From contig BBXU01001992.1 of the NCBI GenBank assembly GCA_001598975.1, positions 106,923 to 170,922 of the forward strand: DNA of 64,000 nucleotides. Reading direction: 5' to 3'. The notes beneath the pieces were generated by a model that saw nothing but the letters and a program-made list of their open reading frames with translations, was not told where the DNA came from and ran no database searches. This DNA is from Parachlorella kessleri (Eukaryota; Chlorophyta; Trebouxiophyceae; Chlorellales; Chlorellaceae). The position numbers and the translations under genes were made by a program. Positions 22,187 to 34,071 of this stretch are shown here, one piece after another (position 1 is the first letter of the stretch; the number at the start of each line of letters is the position of its first letter).

Positions 22187-25100
22187 TCAGCGCCTCCCCC
22201 CCGGGAGTCCCCCCCACGCGCCCGCTTTCTGCCCTGCCCTGGTGCCTGCCGCCGCCTTGGCCTCCTCCTCCGCCTTCTTCTTGGCTTCCGCCTCCGCCTG
22301 CACCACACCACAGGCGCAGGCGCCGGACGCTCGGTCAGCGCAGCACATTGTGCCCACACCTTCCAGTTGGGACCGCCCTGGGCCGCACTTCTCTGCGGCC
22401 CTCAGCGGTGCATCCTCACGGCCATATCTGAGGCATGCCAGTACATCTAGGGGACAGTGCAATGGTAGTTGCCAGGGCAGGGCCCAGCTGCATGGAGCCC
22501 ACTTGCCCAGGTGGGCTTGGTAAACACCAACAGGCGGCACGAGGCGAGAGCAGCCGGTCCACAGGGCTGCCCGGACCCTGCCAATGCAGAGCACCAAGCC
22601 CGAGCCGTCTCACCTTGGCCTCGGCTGGCCGGAAGACGCGCCGCATGGCCAGCTTGACCTTGGTGCCGCCGTCAATAGGGTCCAGGGGGTCCTTGCGCAT
22701 CCTGCAGGCAGGCAGCGGACAACTCGCCAGAGTGAGGCACAAACGAATGCTTGCAGCAGCAGCAGCGACCGACCGTGTACTGCCTGCTATCAGGGCCTAT
22801 CGAAGCTGGCTGCGCTGGTGGAGAGGCGGGGGACATCAAGGCAGGGCCGGCTCCTTCATAGATGTACAGCCTACACGGCTTGGCTGTACTGCAGGAGGTG
22901 GCTGGGCTCCAGCTGCACCACGCCGCCTGTCCTGCCATACCCTGCCCAACCCTCAGCAGGCCGCCGCCCTTCCCTGTCAAAGATACCAGAATTGCCACGT
23001 CGTCAGCAGACTGCCCTTCTCTGCAAATTCGCTGGCACCAGGCCGCCGCCCTCTCCCTTCCAGTCCCCCGCTGAGCCACCTGTGGTTGAGCACCAGGGGC
23101 GCTATCCGCTCCACGTCCGCAAGCGTCACCTCCGTGCGGCCCTCAAATGCCACGAACGCCATGACCGCACGGTTGCACACAATGTCGCCGCGCACGCCGT
23201 CAATGTTGAGCAGAGAGCACAGCTCACTGCAGCAAGAGGGGGTCTCTCCCTCAGGGTTGGTGGTTGTTGGGGAGCGCCAGGGCGGCCTTGCCCTTGGAAA
23301 CCTAGTGTTTCCCTAAGAGAGGCCGGGCATGCTGGGCCACCACAACGCTAGTGTCCCTTCCAGTGGGATGCAGGAGCTATCTCCCTCCCACGCACATCAC
23401 AGCGCCAGTCATACCAATGCACATCCGCAAGGACACGCCTCTTGCCGGCACTGCACGGCACACAAATTGTGACCTGGTGCAGGGCAGGGCGGCTTAGGGG
23501 GAATCACCAAATGCGCTGCTCGTTATGGCCGGTCGCTCTGGTTGCGCCCCTGTCCGGAAATGCCCCCCACCCCGACACGTGGCCGCCAGCCCACCCCCAC
23601 CTGATCTTGAGCCGGATGTCCTTGTCCATCTGCACCTGCGGCAGCAGCTGCCGCGCCGCCTCCAGCTTGGCGCGCATCGCCTCGCTGTCAGCCTCCACGG
23701 ACGCGACAAACTTGTCGGCATCCTGCAGCAGGGGGGGCACGGGGAGGGAGTCACCAGAGGCCGGGTAGAGGTTCTTGGAAAGAACGAGGCTTGCCTGGCT
23801 GCTGGGGCGTAGACTGAAGGCGGCTTCATGGCTCTGCTGGTCACAAAGCGTGTGGGCAGGGGCGGTTTATACAAGCGGTGGCTACAACTGCCGCCAGCCA
23901 CCGCAGTAGCCAGCACTCAGCATGCCCACCGGTCCAGTCTCAGCAGCCACTGCAGCCACCCACGGCCACCTAACCACCGATCCCAGCAAGCAACCAGCAG
24001 GACCACTTAACAAACCCAAACGTCCACTCATTGCGCTGGCAGCCACCTGCCGTCCAAAGCACAGCACATCCCTGTCTTCGTCACATCCTATCCTTACTTC
24101 CGGTGCCACCACCTGGCTCACTGGATCCATTGTCAGCTCTAGATACCCCGCCCAAGCGCTTGCACACCAGCCTGCCCAGCACGAGCTCCTCCGCTGCATG
24201 GTGTCCTGCACGCTGCGCTACCCGCCCTTACCGTCTCGTACGCCAGCCTGTCCAGCACCAGCTGCGTGCGCTGCGCCGTGTCCTGCAGCGTGACCACGTT
24301 GACGCTGGTGCCAAAGCGGTCCAGCAGCTGCGGCCGCAGCTCGCCCTCCGCGGGGTTGCCGCTGCCGATCATGATAAACTTGGCGGGGTGCACGATGGAG
24401 ATGCCCTCGCGCTCCACCGTGTTCTGACCGCTGGCGGCTGCAGCAACACAGGGCGGCAGGGAGTTGCGGCAGCCGGGGTTACGTCCCTGGCAGCCGCCGT
24501 GGGTCGCTGGCTTGGCATGGCAACCATGGCAGGCAGCCTCGGAGATTGCCTTGCAGCCAGGCAGCCTAGGAGATTGCCTTGCAGCCCGGGCCAGCCCTGA
24601 GCTTGCCACACCCACCTGGGGGCAACGCAGTTCTCCGGTACAGCCACCCCGCGACAGGTGCAGGTGCCTGGCTCAGTTCCAAGAGCTGTACCAAGGCATG
24701 GCTGCCACACGCGCTTAGATATGGCCAGAGTGGCGGCTCCGGGAATGAAGGGGGTACCGTGGGGCAACATATGGGGGCTGACGCCTGCCCAATGCCGGAA
24801 GGTTACTGCCCTGGATGTACCCACCTGAATCCAGCACCACGTCCACCAGACCGTCCTCCAGCAGGTTGACCTCGTCCACATACAGGATGCCGCGGTTGGC
24901 CTTGGCAAGGAGGCCCGGCTCATAGGCCTGCAATACGGGGCAGGCAGGGACGCCATGCGCTGTTGAGTGGCCCTGCTTCACCAGACAATGGCCCAGGCCC
25001 AGGTTACCTGATCCACTCATTGCACTTTTTGACATCCAAGCATCCCCTGCGTCCCCTTAACGTGCACATGTGGCCACGCTGACTTTGCGCCCATACCTGT

Positions 25101-26390
25101 TCTAGGTACGAGCTTATACAATGCACACAGGAAGCGCAGTCTGAAGACACGCAAAGTACTTTGAGGAGGGTCCAGCTCCTGAACCACACCCGGATGGAAC
25201 CATTCCACATGATAAGCGGGCGGTGACCAGAGAGAGTGTAGTGCCACCAGTACCATCATTTGAAAATACAATTAAATAGACAGTGCCACAGGAGCCTTTG
25301 CCCAACACATGACTGCCACAAACTCGTGCGCACCTTGATGCCCTCTGTGAGCGCCTTCTCAATGTCGATGGTGCCACAGATGCGGTCCTCGGTGGCGCCC
25401 AGCGGCAGCTCCACAAGCGGCGTACGCATGCGGGTGGCGGGCAGCGCCTCGCCCGCCCTCGCCCGCTGCAGGGCCTCTGGGCCCATGAGCTTGGGGTCTG
25501 CAACCAGGCGCTCAGTCATCAGTCCATGAAATCTAAGACGGAAGGCATTCTCACGGCACAGGGGTTGGACAGGACTTTGGCGGGTGCCAGCTGCGTAAAG
25601 CAGCTTGGCGGAGCCGAGAGTCAGGGAGAAGCGAACAGCACGAAGGCCGTTACCAACAATGTGCCATGAATTTAATAGGATGGGTTAAGAGATATACGCA
25701 AAAAAAGGCACAAGATCAAGATGAGAGCTTGCCTGGTTGGCATCCCCTTCAAAACCTATGTTGGTACCTGGGACCTGCCCAGTACGACAGGTTGGCACCC
25801 TCGGCTGTCCTTGGCAGCCCTCGGCGTACCTGTGGGGCTGGAGTTGAATGGGTCTTCAGGGATGACATCGATTTCAGGTAAAAGGTCCACCAGCGCACGG
25901 ACCTGCAACACTCATAGGCTACTGCTGACAGTGGCTTTCCACAGCTACTATCACTGGCTTCTGCGCCCTGCTGACCCTGCAGCGATCGCTGCCTCAGAGT
26001 AGAAGTGTGGGGTGAGCCACGGGGTCCACTCACCGCAACGGACTTCCCAGTGCCGCGGTCGCCCATAACCAGCACGCCGCCAATGCCTGGGTCCACCACG
26101 TTCAGCAACAGTGCCAGCTTCATGTCCTCCTGCCCAGCTATCCGAACAAAGGGGAAGGCCGGCTTTGTCTTCTGGGCTCTGAGTTTTTCAGGGGCTGCCA
26201 CTGCCGCAGCTGCTGCTGTCACGACTAACACTGTGCGGGGCTGCTGCTGGTGGCTGGTGAAGGACAGGCGGGGTTGCAGCGTGTGCAGCAAAGCGGCAGG
26301 GTATCGAGATGGCCTTGCACTGGCAGGAATACGGTTGAGGTGCTGGCTTACGGCAGCCTGGGCGCCGCTCCCCGGCAGGGTCTGCTGCAT
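22187..26390 (-). CDS. CHLI: Magnesium-chelatase ATPase subunit I
   Basis: Nine exons: 26390-26034, 25902-25830, 25497-25334, 24927-24825, 24437-24232, 23722-23601, 23226-23080, 22701-22614 and 22297-22187, giving 456 residues. The first ~70 residues are Ala/Gln/Arg-rich and read as a chloroplast transit peptide. The AAA+ core has Walker A GDRGTGKS (~110-117), [19 protein letters not shown], Walker B ILYVDE (~212-217), NTVEREGIS and [19 protein letters not shown]. The C-terminal helical domain follows ([23 protein letters not shown]). CHLI hydrolyses ATP in the CHLI-CHLD ring that drives CHLH to insert magnesium into protoporphyrin IX in the plastid. After the usual end near RKDPLDPID there is an extra Lys/Glu/Ala-rich tail of ~40 residues ([14 protein letters not shown]). 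This and several substitutions make a second-isoform (CHLI2-like) assignment possible, but I cannot settle it from sequence alone. Confidence 0.96.
24533..24588. repeat. 28-bp tandem duplication in CHLI intron 4
   Basis: Two adjacent 28-base units, 24533-24560 and 24561-24588, differ at only two positions. They lie entirely inside the intron between exons 4 and 5 of CHLI. Confidence 0.85.
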
Positions 26391-26647
26391 GGTGGCCTTG
26401 TCGCCCGAGTACAGTCTTTTCAGGTGCCCTCGAGTGATAGAGCTGTTCAAAAATTTCAATGAGGGCACCTTCTGCAACTCATCTAGTGATGATAAGAGAA
26501 TCCAATGACGCATAGATGACTACCAGCTTGAGGAATCTGGTGCGCCCTTCCAAATACACACTTCACTGCAAGTGCACCAATCTGCCCTGTGGGCGACCCA
26601 TCTGGCGAAATGCAAATACCTTGATCTGCACATCATTTGCAAAAAAC
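26391..26647. promoter_or_regulatory. Compact bidirectional promoter, CHLI / RAD54B
   Basis: Only 257 bases separate the CHLI start codon (26390, minus) from the RAD54B start (26648, plus). Both promoters and 5' UTRs must fit here or overlap. No obvious TATA element was seen. The spacing is inferred from the two start choices. Confidence 0.55.
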
Positions 26648-29600
26648 ATGGCCGAGAAGGAAAACTTCCAGGCTCGGGCCCCAGTGCTGGGCTTGAAGCG
26701 GAAAGGCTTTACAGCCCCAGCATTCGTTGGCAAGAAGGCCGCAGCCCCGTCCAAGGGCCCACCAGCACCACTGCAGGCTCGTGCGGTAGGCTCAGCCTCA
26801 CAGGCTGCCGGGGCTAGCAGTACTGATGATCAGCAGGAGGCCCGCTACTTCCAGGTTCTCTACACAAAGCATCAGCCTGGGAAGAAGGTAAGGCGCCTTA
26901 TATTTGCCATTGCCGTACAAAATAGTTTCAGCCCTCACCTCACCGACTCGCCCATGCTGTGCAGCTGCGGAAAAACAAGAGCTTTGCTGACGGCATTCTA
27001 GAAGTCAAGAAAGTAACCAAGAAGGCTACTATCTACGATCCGGTGAGTGCGCAAATGGCACTGCATGCCATTCAGCTTAACTCCACTAGCAGCACCCGCA
27101 TACCTGTTGGTAGGCCATGCAGAGGAGAGAGTCTTAGCATGCCGCCTGAGCATATGCCCTGGCTGCAGGAAGGCAAGGTCATCAGCAGCACAGCCCTCCG
27201 AGGCGTCACGGTAGAGGATTTGGGGAATGGTAGCGAGCTTCTCATGTCCAGCTATGAAGTTGAGATTGACAGCGAGCTGGCTGGCGACAAATTCAGGTGG
27301 GCATGGTGCACTTGCATCAGCACATCTGAGACTTACTTGCTTGGGCTCAGGTCAGCAGCATGCAAGGTCTGCCAGCAGTGTGACCTGAACACTGTTTTCC
27401 CTAGAAAAGGTCTGCGGTCTGTGCAGGTCTGGCCAGGCATTCCTCAAGCCCGGTGGCCAGGCAGTGGCGGCGCTGGCGGCAGCAGGCCCAGCGACACTGT
27501 CGAGGGGCTTTAAGCCAGTTCTGGCAGCTGGCTTCAAACCAGTGGTTGGGTCCAAGCTGGCAGGGGCAGCAGCAGCTGGTGCAGCGCCGGCAAAGGCCCA
27601 TTTTCTGCATGATCCGCAGGCTGAGGGCGCTGTGGTGCTGAATAGGTCAGAGGCTGGGGATATGGGACCAAGTTCTGCGTGACCTTTCTTGGCGACTTCA
27701 GCCGTGTGTCGCAAGCTGTGTTTTCCAGTCATGGATGGGGTCCAGAGCAACTGTGAAACCATGTGGGTTGTGAGCCGCTGCAGCCTTAAAGTGCCCGATG
27801 CCACTTAGCAATCTTCAGCGAGACATTCTCTCATGCTGCAGGTCCCAGTGGGACGGTGGTGATGGTTGTGACAAGAATGGCCGCATGGTCAGCCCGGTAG
27901 TGATTGACCCATACATTGGCAGGCACCTGCGCCAACACCAGGCAGGTTGAAATTTTAGAGGCTAGATCATCTACGTGCGGCGTGTGCACAAGGAATGCTG
28001 CTGCTGAGCTGACACACAGTTGACCTATCTGCAGACATCCCCGCGCAGTAGCTCATGCCTGGGTGGTCCAGTACATACGGTACCCAGGGTGTTTTGGATT
28101 TGTGCAAATGCTATGGGCCCCTTCCTGCCACGTGCATCCAATTTTAAAATGCTATGGACTGCACTTTGAAGGAGCAGTAACACCTTCATGAGTGTGGAAG
28201 CCACTTTGGCTGCAGGTGGAGGGTGTCTCCTTCATGTACGAGAGTGTCATGGGCCACAAGGAGAGTGGGCTGGGCTGCATCCTTGCGGTAAGTTGCAGGG
28301 CTTGCTCGAATCTCTGAAGTTTCTGCCTCACTCTCCAGGCATACCAGCATGTGGTTAGCATTGTTCCAGACTCGCAACTGCTGTGAACGTGCTATGTGCA
28401 TATCCTCCCTAGGTCGGTGCAGTGCCACGCGTGCTTGCCTCAACCATGTGCATGTTTTCGGAGTGCAGGATGAGATGGGCTTGGGAAAGACACTGCAGAT
28501 CCTCACCCTTATCTGGACTCTGGTGAAGCAGGGGCCACAGGTGGGGTGTAGGAGGCGGGCACATTGCTGCTAAAATGGCTGGTGTACCCATGTGAAACTG
28601 ATCCTGGACGGTTGGTGCTATCGCGCATGTACGGACCATTCGTAACAAGCAGTGAGTGGCTTGTTTAGCAGCAAGGTGAGGGCCGAGAGCAGCAGTAAAC
28701 AAGGCCACGCCCCAAGTTAGTCCATAAGGCAGTTGCAGGTTTTGTCCCAGCTCCTAAGGAAATTTAGCCGTGATGCAGGGCCGCCCAGCAGTGCGCAAGG
28801 CGCTTGTTGTGACACCAAGCACCTTGACACAGAACTGGGCCGATGAGGCACGCAAGTGGCTGGGCAACGAGCGGCTGCGCGTGATAGTACTGCAGCCTGG
28901 TGCAGATGGCAAGCAGCAGGTGGGACGGTGGGGCTGGTCATCATCTACGATCTGCGCTCGTGCCTTCACAGTCATATGGGGATGTTTGGCTTGGGAACTG
29001 CATATTGCACAGCATGCCTGTCTCCTCTATGCCACGTAAGGCCATCAAGTGCTGGGTAAGCGCAGCACACACAGCCTCTTCAGTTTCAAACCGTTCAACC
29101 GCACTTCATGATATGCTCCAGGTTGTTGATTTCAAGCATGGCCAGGTGTTCCCTCTAATGGTGACGAGCTACGAGACGCTACGGAAGCACGCGGCAGACC
29201 TGGCAGGCTGCATAGACTTGCTTGTGTGCGATGAGGGGCACAGGTGGGGGTGCGCCTTACTGACTGATGGCCATTGCAGGAAACCTGTGTCAGTGCCTCG
29301 GTGAGGAGGCCACCCACTGGCCTACCGATGGGCATGCAGACACAGGCCTAGGGTTTTTCTGTTAGGTTGCCTTGATTCATCTCGGAGTGCTTGTAATGCA
29401 CAAATACATGCCGGTAGCGGTGTGGTGCAGGCTGAAGTCGGCACAGGGCAACAAGACCATCTCGGCATTAACCTCACTCAACTGCCCCCGCCGCATCATC
29501 TTAACAGGCACTCCAATTCAGAACAACTTGCAAGTGGGTGACAGGTTTCCTTCCCTCCCGGCTTGAAGTGCATCGGCTGAGTTTACTTGCCGTCACCTTA

Positions 29601-32600
29601 AGTGCTTGTCGGTGGCGTGTTGATGCGCATCCACCCTGCTGGGGAGTGACTGGAGACGACTGTAGCTTCAATTGACCTTCCTCTTCCCTGACAATGACAG
29701 TACACTTCGTGGCTGCGCTACAGGAGTTCTTCGCAATGGCAGACTTTGTCTGCCCTGACGTGCTTGGCTCCCTGCCCACCTTTGAGCGTGTCTTCGGGGG
29801 CCCCATCAGCAAGTCCCGTGACCGCAATGCCAGTACGGAGGAGAAGAATATTGGCGAGAAGCGCTCAGAGTATGTGGGCACAGAGGCTGGCTGGCATTGT
29901 CCTCTGCTTAGGCAGGTGGCCCCTGTATACAGGGTGCAGAAGACTCCTGTTGGGGAAACCCGACGAGCTATCTACAGCTTTGCAGCGTGCAGCATGCAAG
30001 CCCCTACCCTTCACGTATGATCTGACACGTCCAGCCTGAGGTGCTCTAACCAAGTCCATCTGCAATGTGCTGCAGGGAGCTGGGCAAGCGTGTCTCGCAG
30101 TTTGTGCTGCGGCGCACCAGCGACATCAACGCCAAGTACCTGCCCCCGCTGGCATTGTACGTGGCCTTTTGCCGCCCCTCGCCCCTGCAGCTGCGCCTGT
30201 ACAGCGCAGTGCTGGGCTCCTCGTCAGTCCGCAAGATGCTGACCACCACAGGGGCAGACCATGGGGACCAGGTGGGTGTCTGTTGCCGTGGCAGTTTCAT
30301 TTCCATGTGTGCACATGAGAAGGAAACCTTGGTGAGGGGGTGCTCTGCCAAGGCACTGACTCAGACTGTGCTACCACTTTGGTGAGGGCTGATGGCCCTG
30401 GTGCGTTGCTCGCTTCAGTATTGCCCAACAACTCACTGGCTTCAGTGAAGCACTGTGTGGCTGTGCTGACTGTTCGTTCTGGCATCGATGCGGTGTGCCC
30501 CGTGGCTGCTTCTGGTTGCCACCGGCAACGCAGCCCAAGCTCCTGCCCAGCCATGATGTGGCTCACCATGGTATCATATCAAGCGGATTTCACAAGTTTG
30601 ACCTCCTACCCTGGGTCTTCCTGCAGGCTCTGACCATCCTCACCAACCTGAAGAAGATTTGCAACCATCCACGGCTGTACAACATGGATGAGGAAACACG
30701 TTTGAGGCTGAATATGGAGGCAGAGCCCGAGCTGGACCCCGAGGCAGCATTTGACCCGCTGCAGTCAGGTGGGGGGGGGTGTGCGAGGTTGGCGGGCCTT
30801 ACCACCTGCGCCTGGGTGATGGTGGTCACTTGCAAATCTTGCTGCATGGGAATCCTTTCTTCAAGTGCGAATGTATGAAAGAGCCACTGCAGCTATGTGA
30901 TGATGCCAAGGCCAGTGTTTGCAATAGCTACCTTTCTGCGCGCCTCTGCTCTTAGAAAATCGGAAGTAGGAAGGATCGCACTATGAAAGCATTTGCCCGG
31001 TGGTTACAACCCGCATTGTTTAGCCGCCTCATGCCTTGCCAAGCCTGCTCCTGCAGGGAAGATGGCGGTGCTGAGTGTCATCCTAGAGGATTGCTTGGGA
31101 GGCGCAGCAGGCGACAGGGTGGTCGTGGTGAGCCAGAGCACTGCAGCGCTGGACTTGGTGCAGCAGCTCTGCGACATGCGGAGCTACAAGACTGTACGCA
31201 TCGATGGGAGCACCGACGTGACCAAGCGGCAGGTGAGGATGGAGTGAAATGCGGGGGGCATGGGGTACGGCAACATGCTTTGACGCAAGCTGAGTCGCAC
31301 AACATTGTGGCGCACTGTTCATGTGGGGTAGGGGAGAGGCTTTGGGAGAGGCCATGCATGCGTGGGATTGGGTGCAGCCGGGCCCATTTCATCCCAGTAG
31401 CCATATGTGAGCATGTTGCCAGCCAGTCCTACTGGAAGGAGGTGTCGTGCCCTGGGGTTCGGCACTGATTAGGCCCGTCTTAAGAAGCCATGCAATTCGC
31501 ACACACAATATGAAGGGTCGGTGTGACTTGCGCAGGATGTCGTCAACTCATTCAACAACTACAATGTGGGGCAGGTGAGGTCTTCAAACATCCCAGCTTT
31601 CTGCACTTGTATGAAGGCAGAGTTAAGGATTAAGGATGTGCCTCGTTGTTCTGCCAACTGGTTATGGCTCTCTGGTTGGTGCTGCAACCGTCCCGTCCCA
31701 GCCTATTGGTGAGGGCAGTGTGCCATCCTATTCCACCAGGACCACGGTACTGATGTCGTGCAGGTCTTCTTGCTGTCGACCACTGCTGGCGGCGCAGGGC
31801 TGAACCTGGTGGGGGCAAATCGGCTGGTAAGAGGCCATTCAACGAAGTCTTGCCCCCAGCCTGCCTTAGACATATGGTGGTTAATCCAATGGCATGCAAG
31901 GAAAGGTGACCTCACACCTCCCCCTTGCCCCTTGTCCTTGCCTCTCACTAGCAACCCTGACCCTCACAGGTGCTCTTGGATTCACATTGGAATCCGGCAA
32001 TGGATCTCCAAGCCATGGCCAGAATCTGGCGGGATGGACAGAAGAAGCCCTGTGTGGTCTACCGCTTACTAACCGTGGGTGAGTTGCTGGCAGCCATGCT
32101 GTACAGTGCTAGTTCCACTTGTTTGTGGGGAATTATCTAACTTGACGGAACACTACCATAAAGACCTTTCAACCCATAAACCTTAGGAAAGGGCGTGCAA
32201 CAACCCTTGTTGTCTTATTTGCCCCATTTGCAGGCACCATAGATGAAAAGATGTATCAAAGGCAGCGCATGAAGGGCGACATTGCCGCAGCGATGATGGA
32301 CAAGGGCAAGCCCGGGGCCACCAAGGCACAGGTCTGGCAGCCCCCCACTATCTTGTGATCGATTTCCAAGTACGCATCCGATGCGCTTGTTTGCCCTGCG
32401 TGGGATGCTGGAGTCCCCACTCCGTCTTCAAGCTGGCGCGGAATCGCCCTTTTGGCTGCATATGTGCATTTGCTAGGATGACATGTTGGGTTGACACCAG
32501 GTTGAGCAACCAGGTCTATTATAAATGATATGCAGGGCAAGGGCCAGTTTGCCCGGGACGAGCTGAAGCAGCTCTTCACCCTGCGGGCCGACACCGCCTG

Positions 32601-33214
32601 CAACACGTATGACATCCTCCAGGTGGGCCGCATGCACCCTGGATCATGCCTCAAGCCTGCGTTTTTGCAGCATTGTCTGGCTGACACTGTGCACGACTGA
32701 GGGTTGCCTGTTGTCTGGGGCTTCGGCCAACCGGATTATGCTGCACTGCTGGGCTTCCTGTCTGTCCCAGAGCCACCTTTTAGGTGCTTCCTTGCGGCAC
32801 AATAGTTCATGCCTTCAATTTAGTGACTATAACTCCCCACAAATGCAGGGCACCGCGGCTGCTGTGGACTTCAAGGATGTGTCAGGCAGCCTTGAAGATG
32901 CCCCTCTCGCCAGAGCGGTGGCAGTGGGCCATGTCTCGTTTGTGCACTACGAGAAGAAGGAGCTTAGCTCAGCAGCAGGGGATGCAGGAGGGGCAGCGGC
33001 AGTGTCCACCAGCGCTGGACATAATGGCTGCGGCAGTGACGGGGCAGGGGACGGCATGAAGGGAAGCTGTCAGCAACGCCGTGGCAGAGGGGAAGGCGTG
33101 GAGGTCCAGCAGCAGCAGCAGCAAAGGGAGCAGATCGATGATGGGGCGTCTGAGGAGGCGGGTGGCGGTGCCTCACAGCTAGAAATCGAGGATGATGGCA
33201 GCTGGGCCTGCTAG
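26648..33214 (+). CDS. RAD54B: RAD54B/Rdh54-type SNF2 DNA translocase
   Basis: Twenty exons: 26648-26887, 26965-27042, 27169-27296, 27427-27645, 27842-27941, 28216-28287, 28469-28540, 28779-28919, 29122-29243, 29431-29533, 29724-29869, 30076-30271, 30627-30768, 31057-31232, 31536-31574 (39 bases), 31764-31826, 31970-32078, 32234-32331, 32536-32622 and 32849-33214; 898 residues, close to the ~910 of vertebrate RAD54B. Residues 70-145 ([25 protein letters not shown]) match the DUF2439-like N-terminal domain of RAD54B and ZGRF1. The motor has DEMGLGKT (~280), CDEGHR (~386), GTPIQN (~418), FVLRRT (~485), [11 protein letters not shown] (~663) and ARIWRDGQ (~700). Family role: remodels RAD51/DMC1 filaments and D-loops in homologous recombination. 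The [15 protein letters not shown] entry motif favours RAD54B over RAD54. The last ~120 residues are Gln/Gly/Glu-rich and poorly conserved. Intron 5 appears to use a GC donor. Confidence 0.93.
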
Positions 33215-34071
33215 GGCTGCGGGCTTGCGTCACACTTGGTGATGTACAACACGGCTTATGACGCAGAAGTGCTTTTCCCAGTACAGTGAGAAAAAACCCT
33301 TGCACAAATTTGTTTCCTTAATGCGGTTTTGATTGCAGCACAAATTTTAACATCGGCTCCTGCAGTGAAATGACTTAAGAGAAAGGTATGGTACCCATTT
33401 GTATTGTACTCCCTGGTTCCTATCTTCTACCTGCAACCCTTCGTTTGAAGAGGATCCTGTCACTCCATGAGTGGGGCCTTCTCCAGCAGGGCAGGCTACG
33501 TTTGTACAATTCTTTTGGTGCAGCACATATCCCCCTGTCACTTAGGTGGTATCATAGCAGCGTGTGGCTGATACCTTTACACATCCCTTTATAGAAGTAG
33601 TCGTGGACGTGCTTTGTTGCAATATTATCCCTGTCTTCTGATCACTCTCAGATGCAAGGGCTCATGTATGCTAAACTAGCATGGACTGGAGGAACACTAC
33701 TTTGATGCGTCTACAAATCGAGCGAAATACATAGCTGATACGTCTTATGCTGACCCTGCTCGATCCTGCCACAATAGTCCATTCTGCTCAGTGCAGCCAA
33801 CCCTGCCAATCCGCAAGAATGTCCAAAATTGTGTGTCAATGTGCAAGTTATGTCCTCTTGGTGGTAGACAGGCAGAGACTGAATAATCATAAGTTCAGGG
33901 AAGCTCACTGTGGTAGCGCAGTCCTTGGCACGTCGCAATGTTGGCCTACTATCTGAACGCTTCTGCCTGTAAAATTGATAGTAAGACTTGCAAGCAAGAC
34001 TCTCCAGCTGCTACTCCCTGCCTGCCTGCCTTGTGACGGGCCCCGCCCAAGTCTAGCTGGAACACTTTGGC
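33215..34071. other. Convergent 3' region, RAD54B / ORTHRUS-VIM-like gene
   Basis: No coding exon is supported. A plus-strand TGTAA at 33968-33972 could end RAD54B, and a minus-strand TGTAA at 33578-33582 could end the SRA gene. These positions again imply overlapping antisense 3' UTRs of about 390 bases. Confidence 0.4.

Noticed and set aside
22435..23351. Long plus-strand frames over the 3' half of CHLI
   Set aside because: Antisense shadows; the minus strand has clear CHLI exons with matching splice phases.
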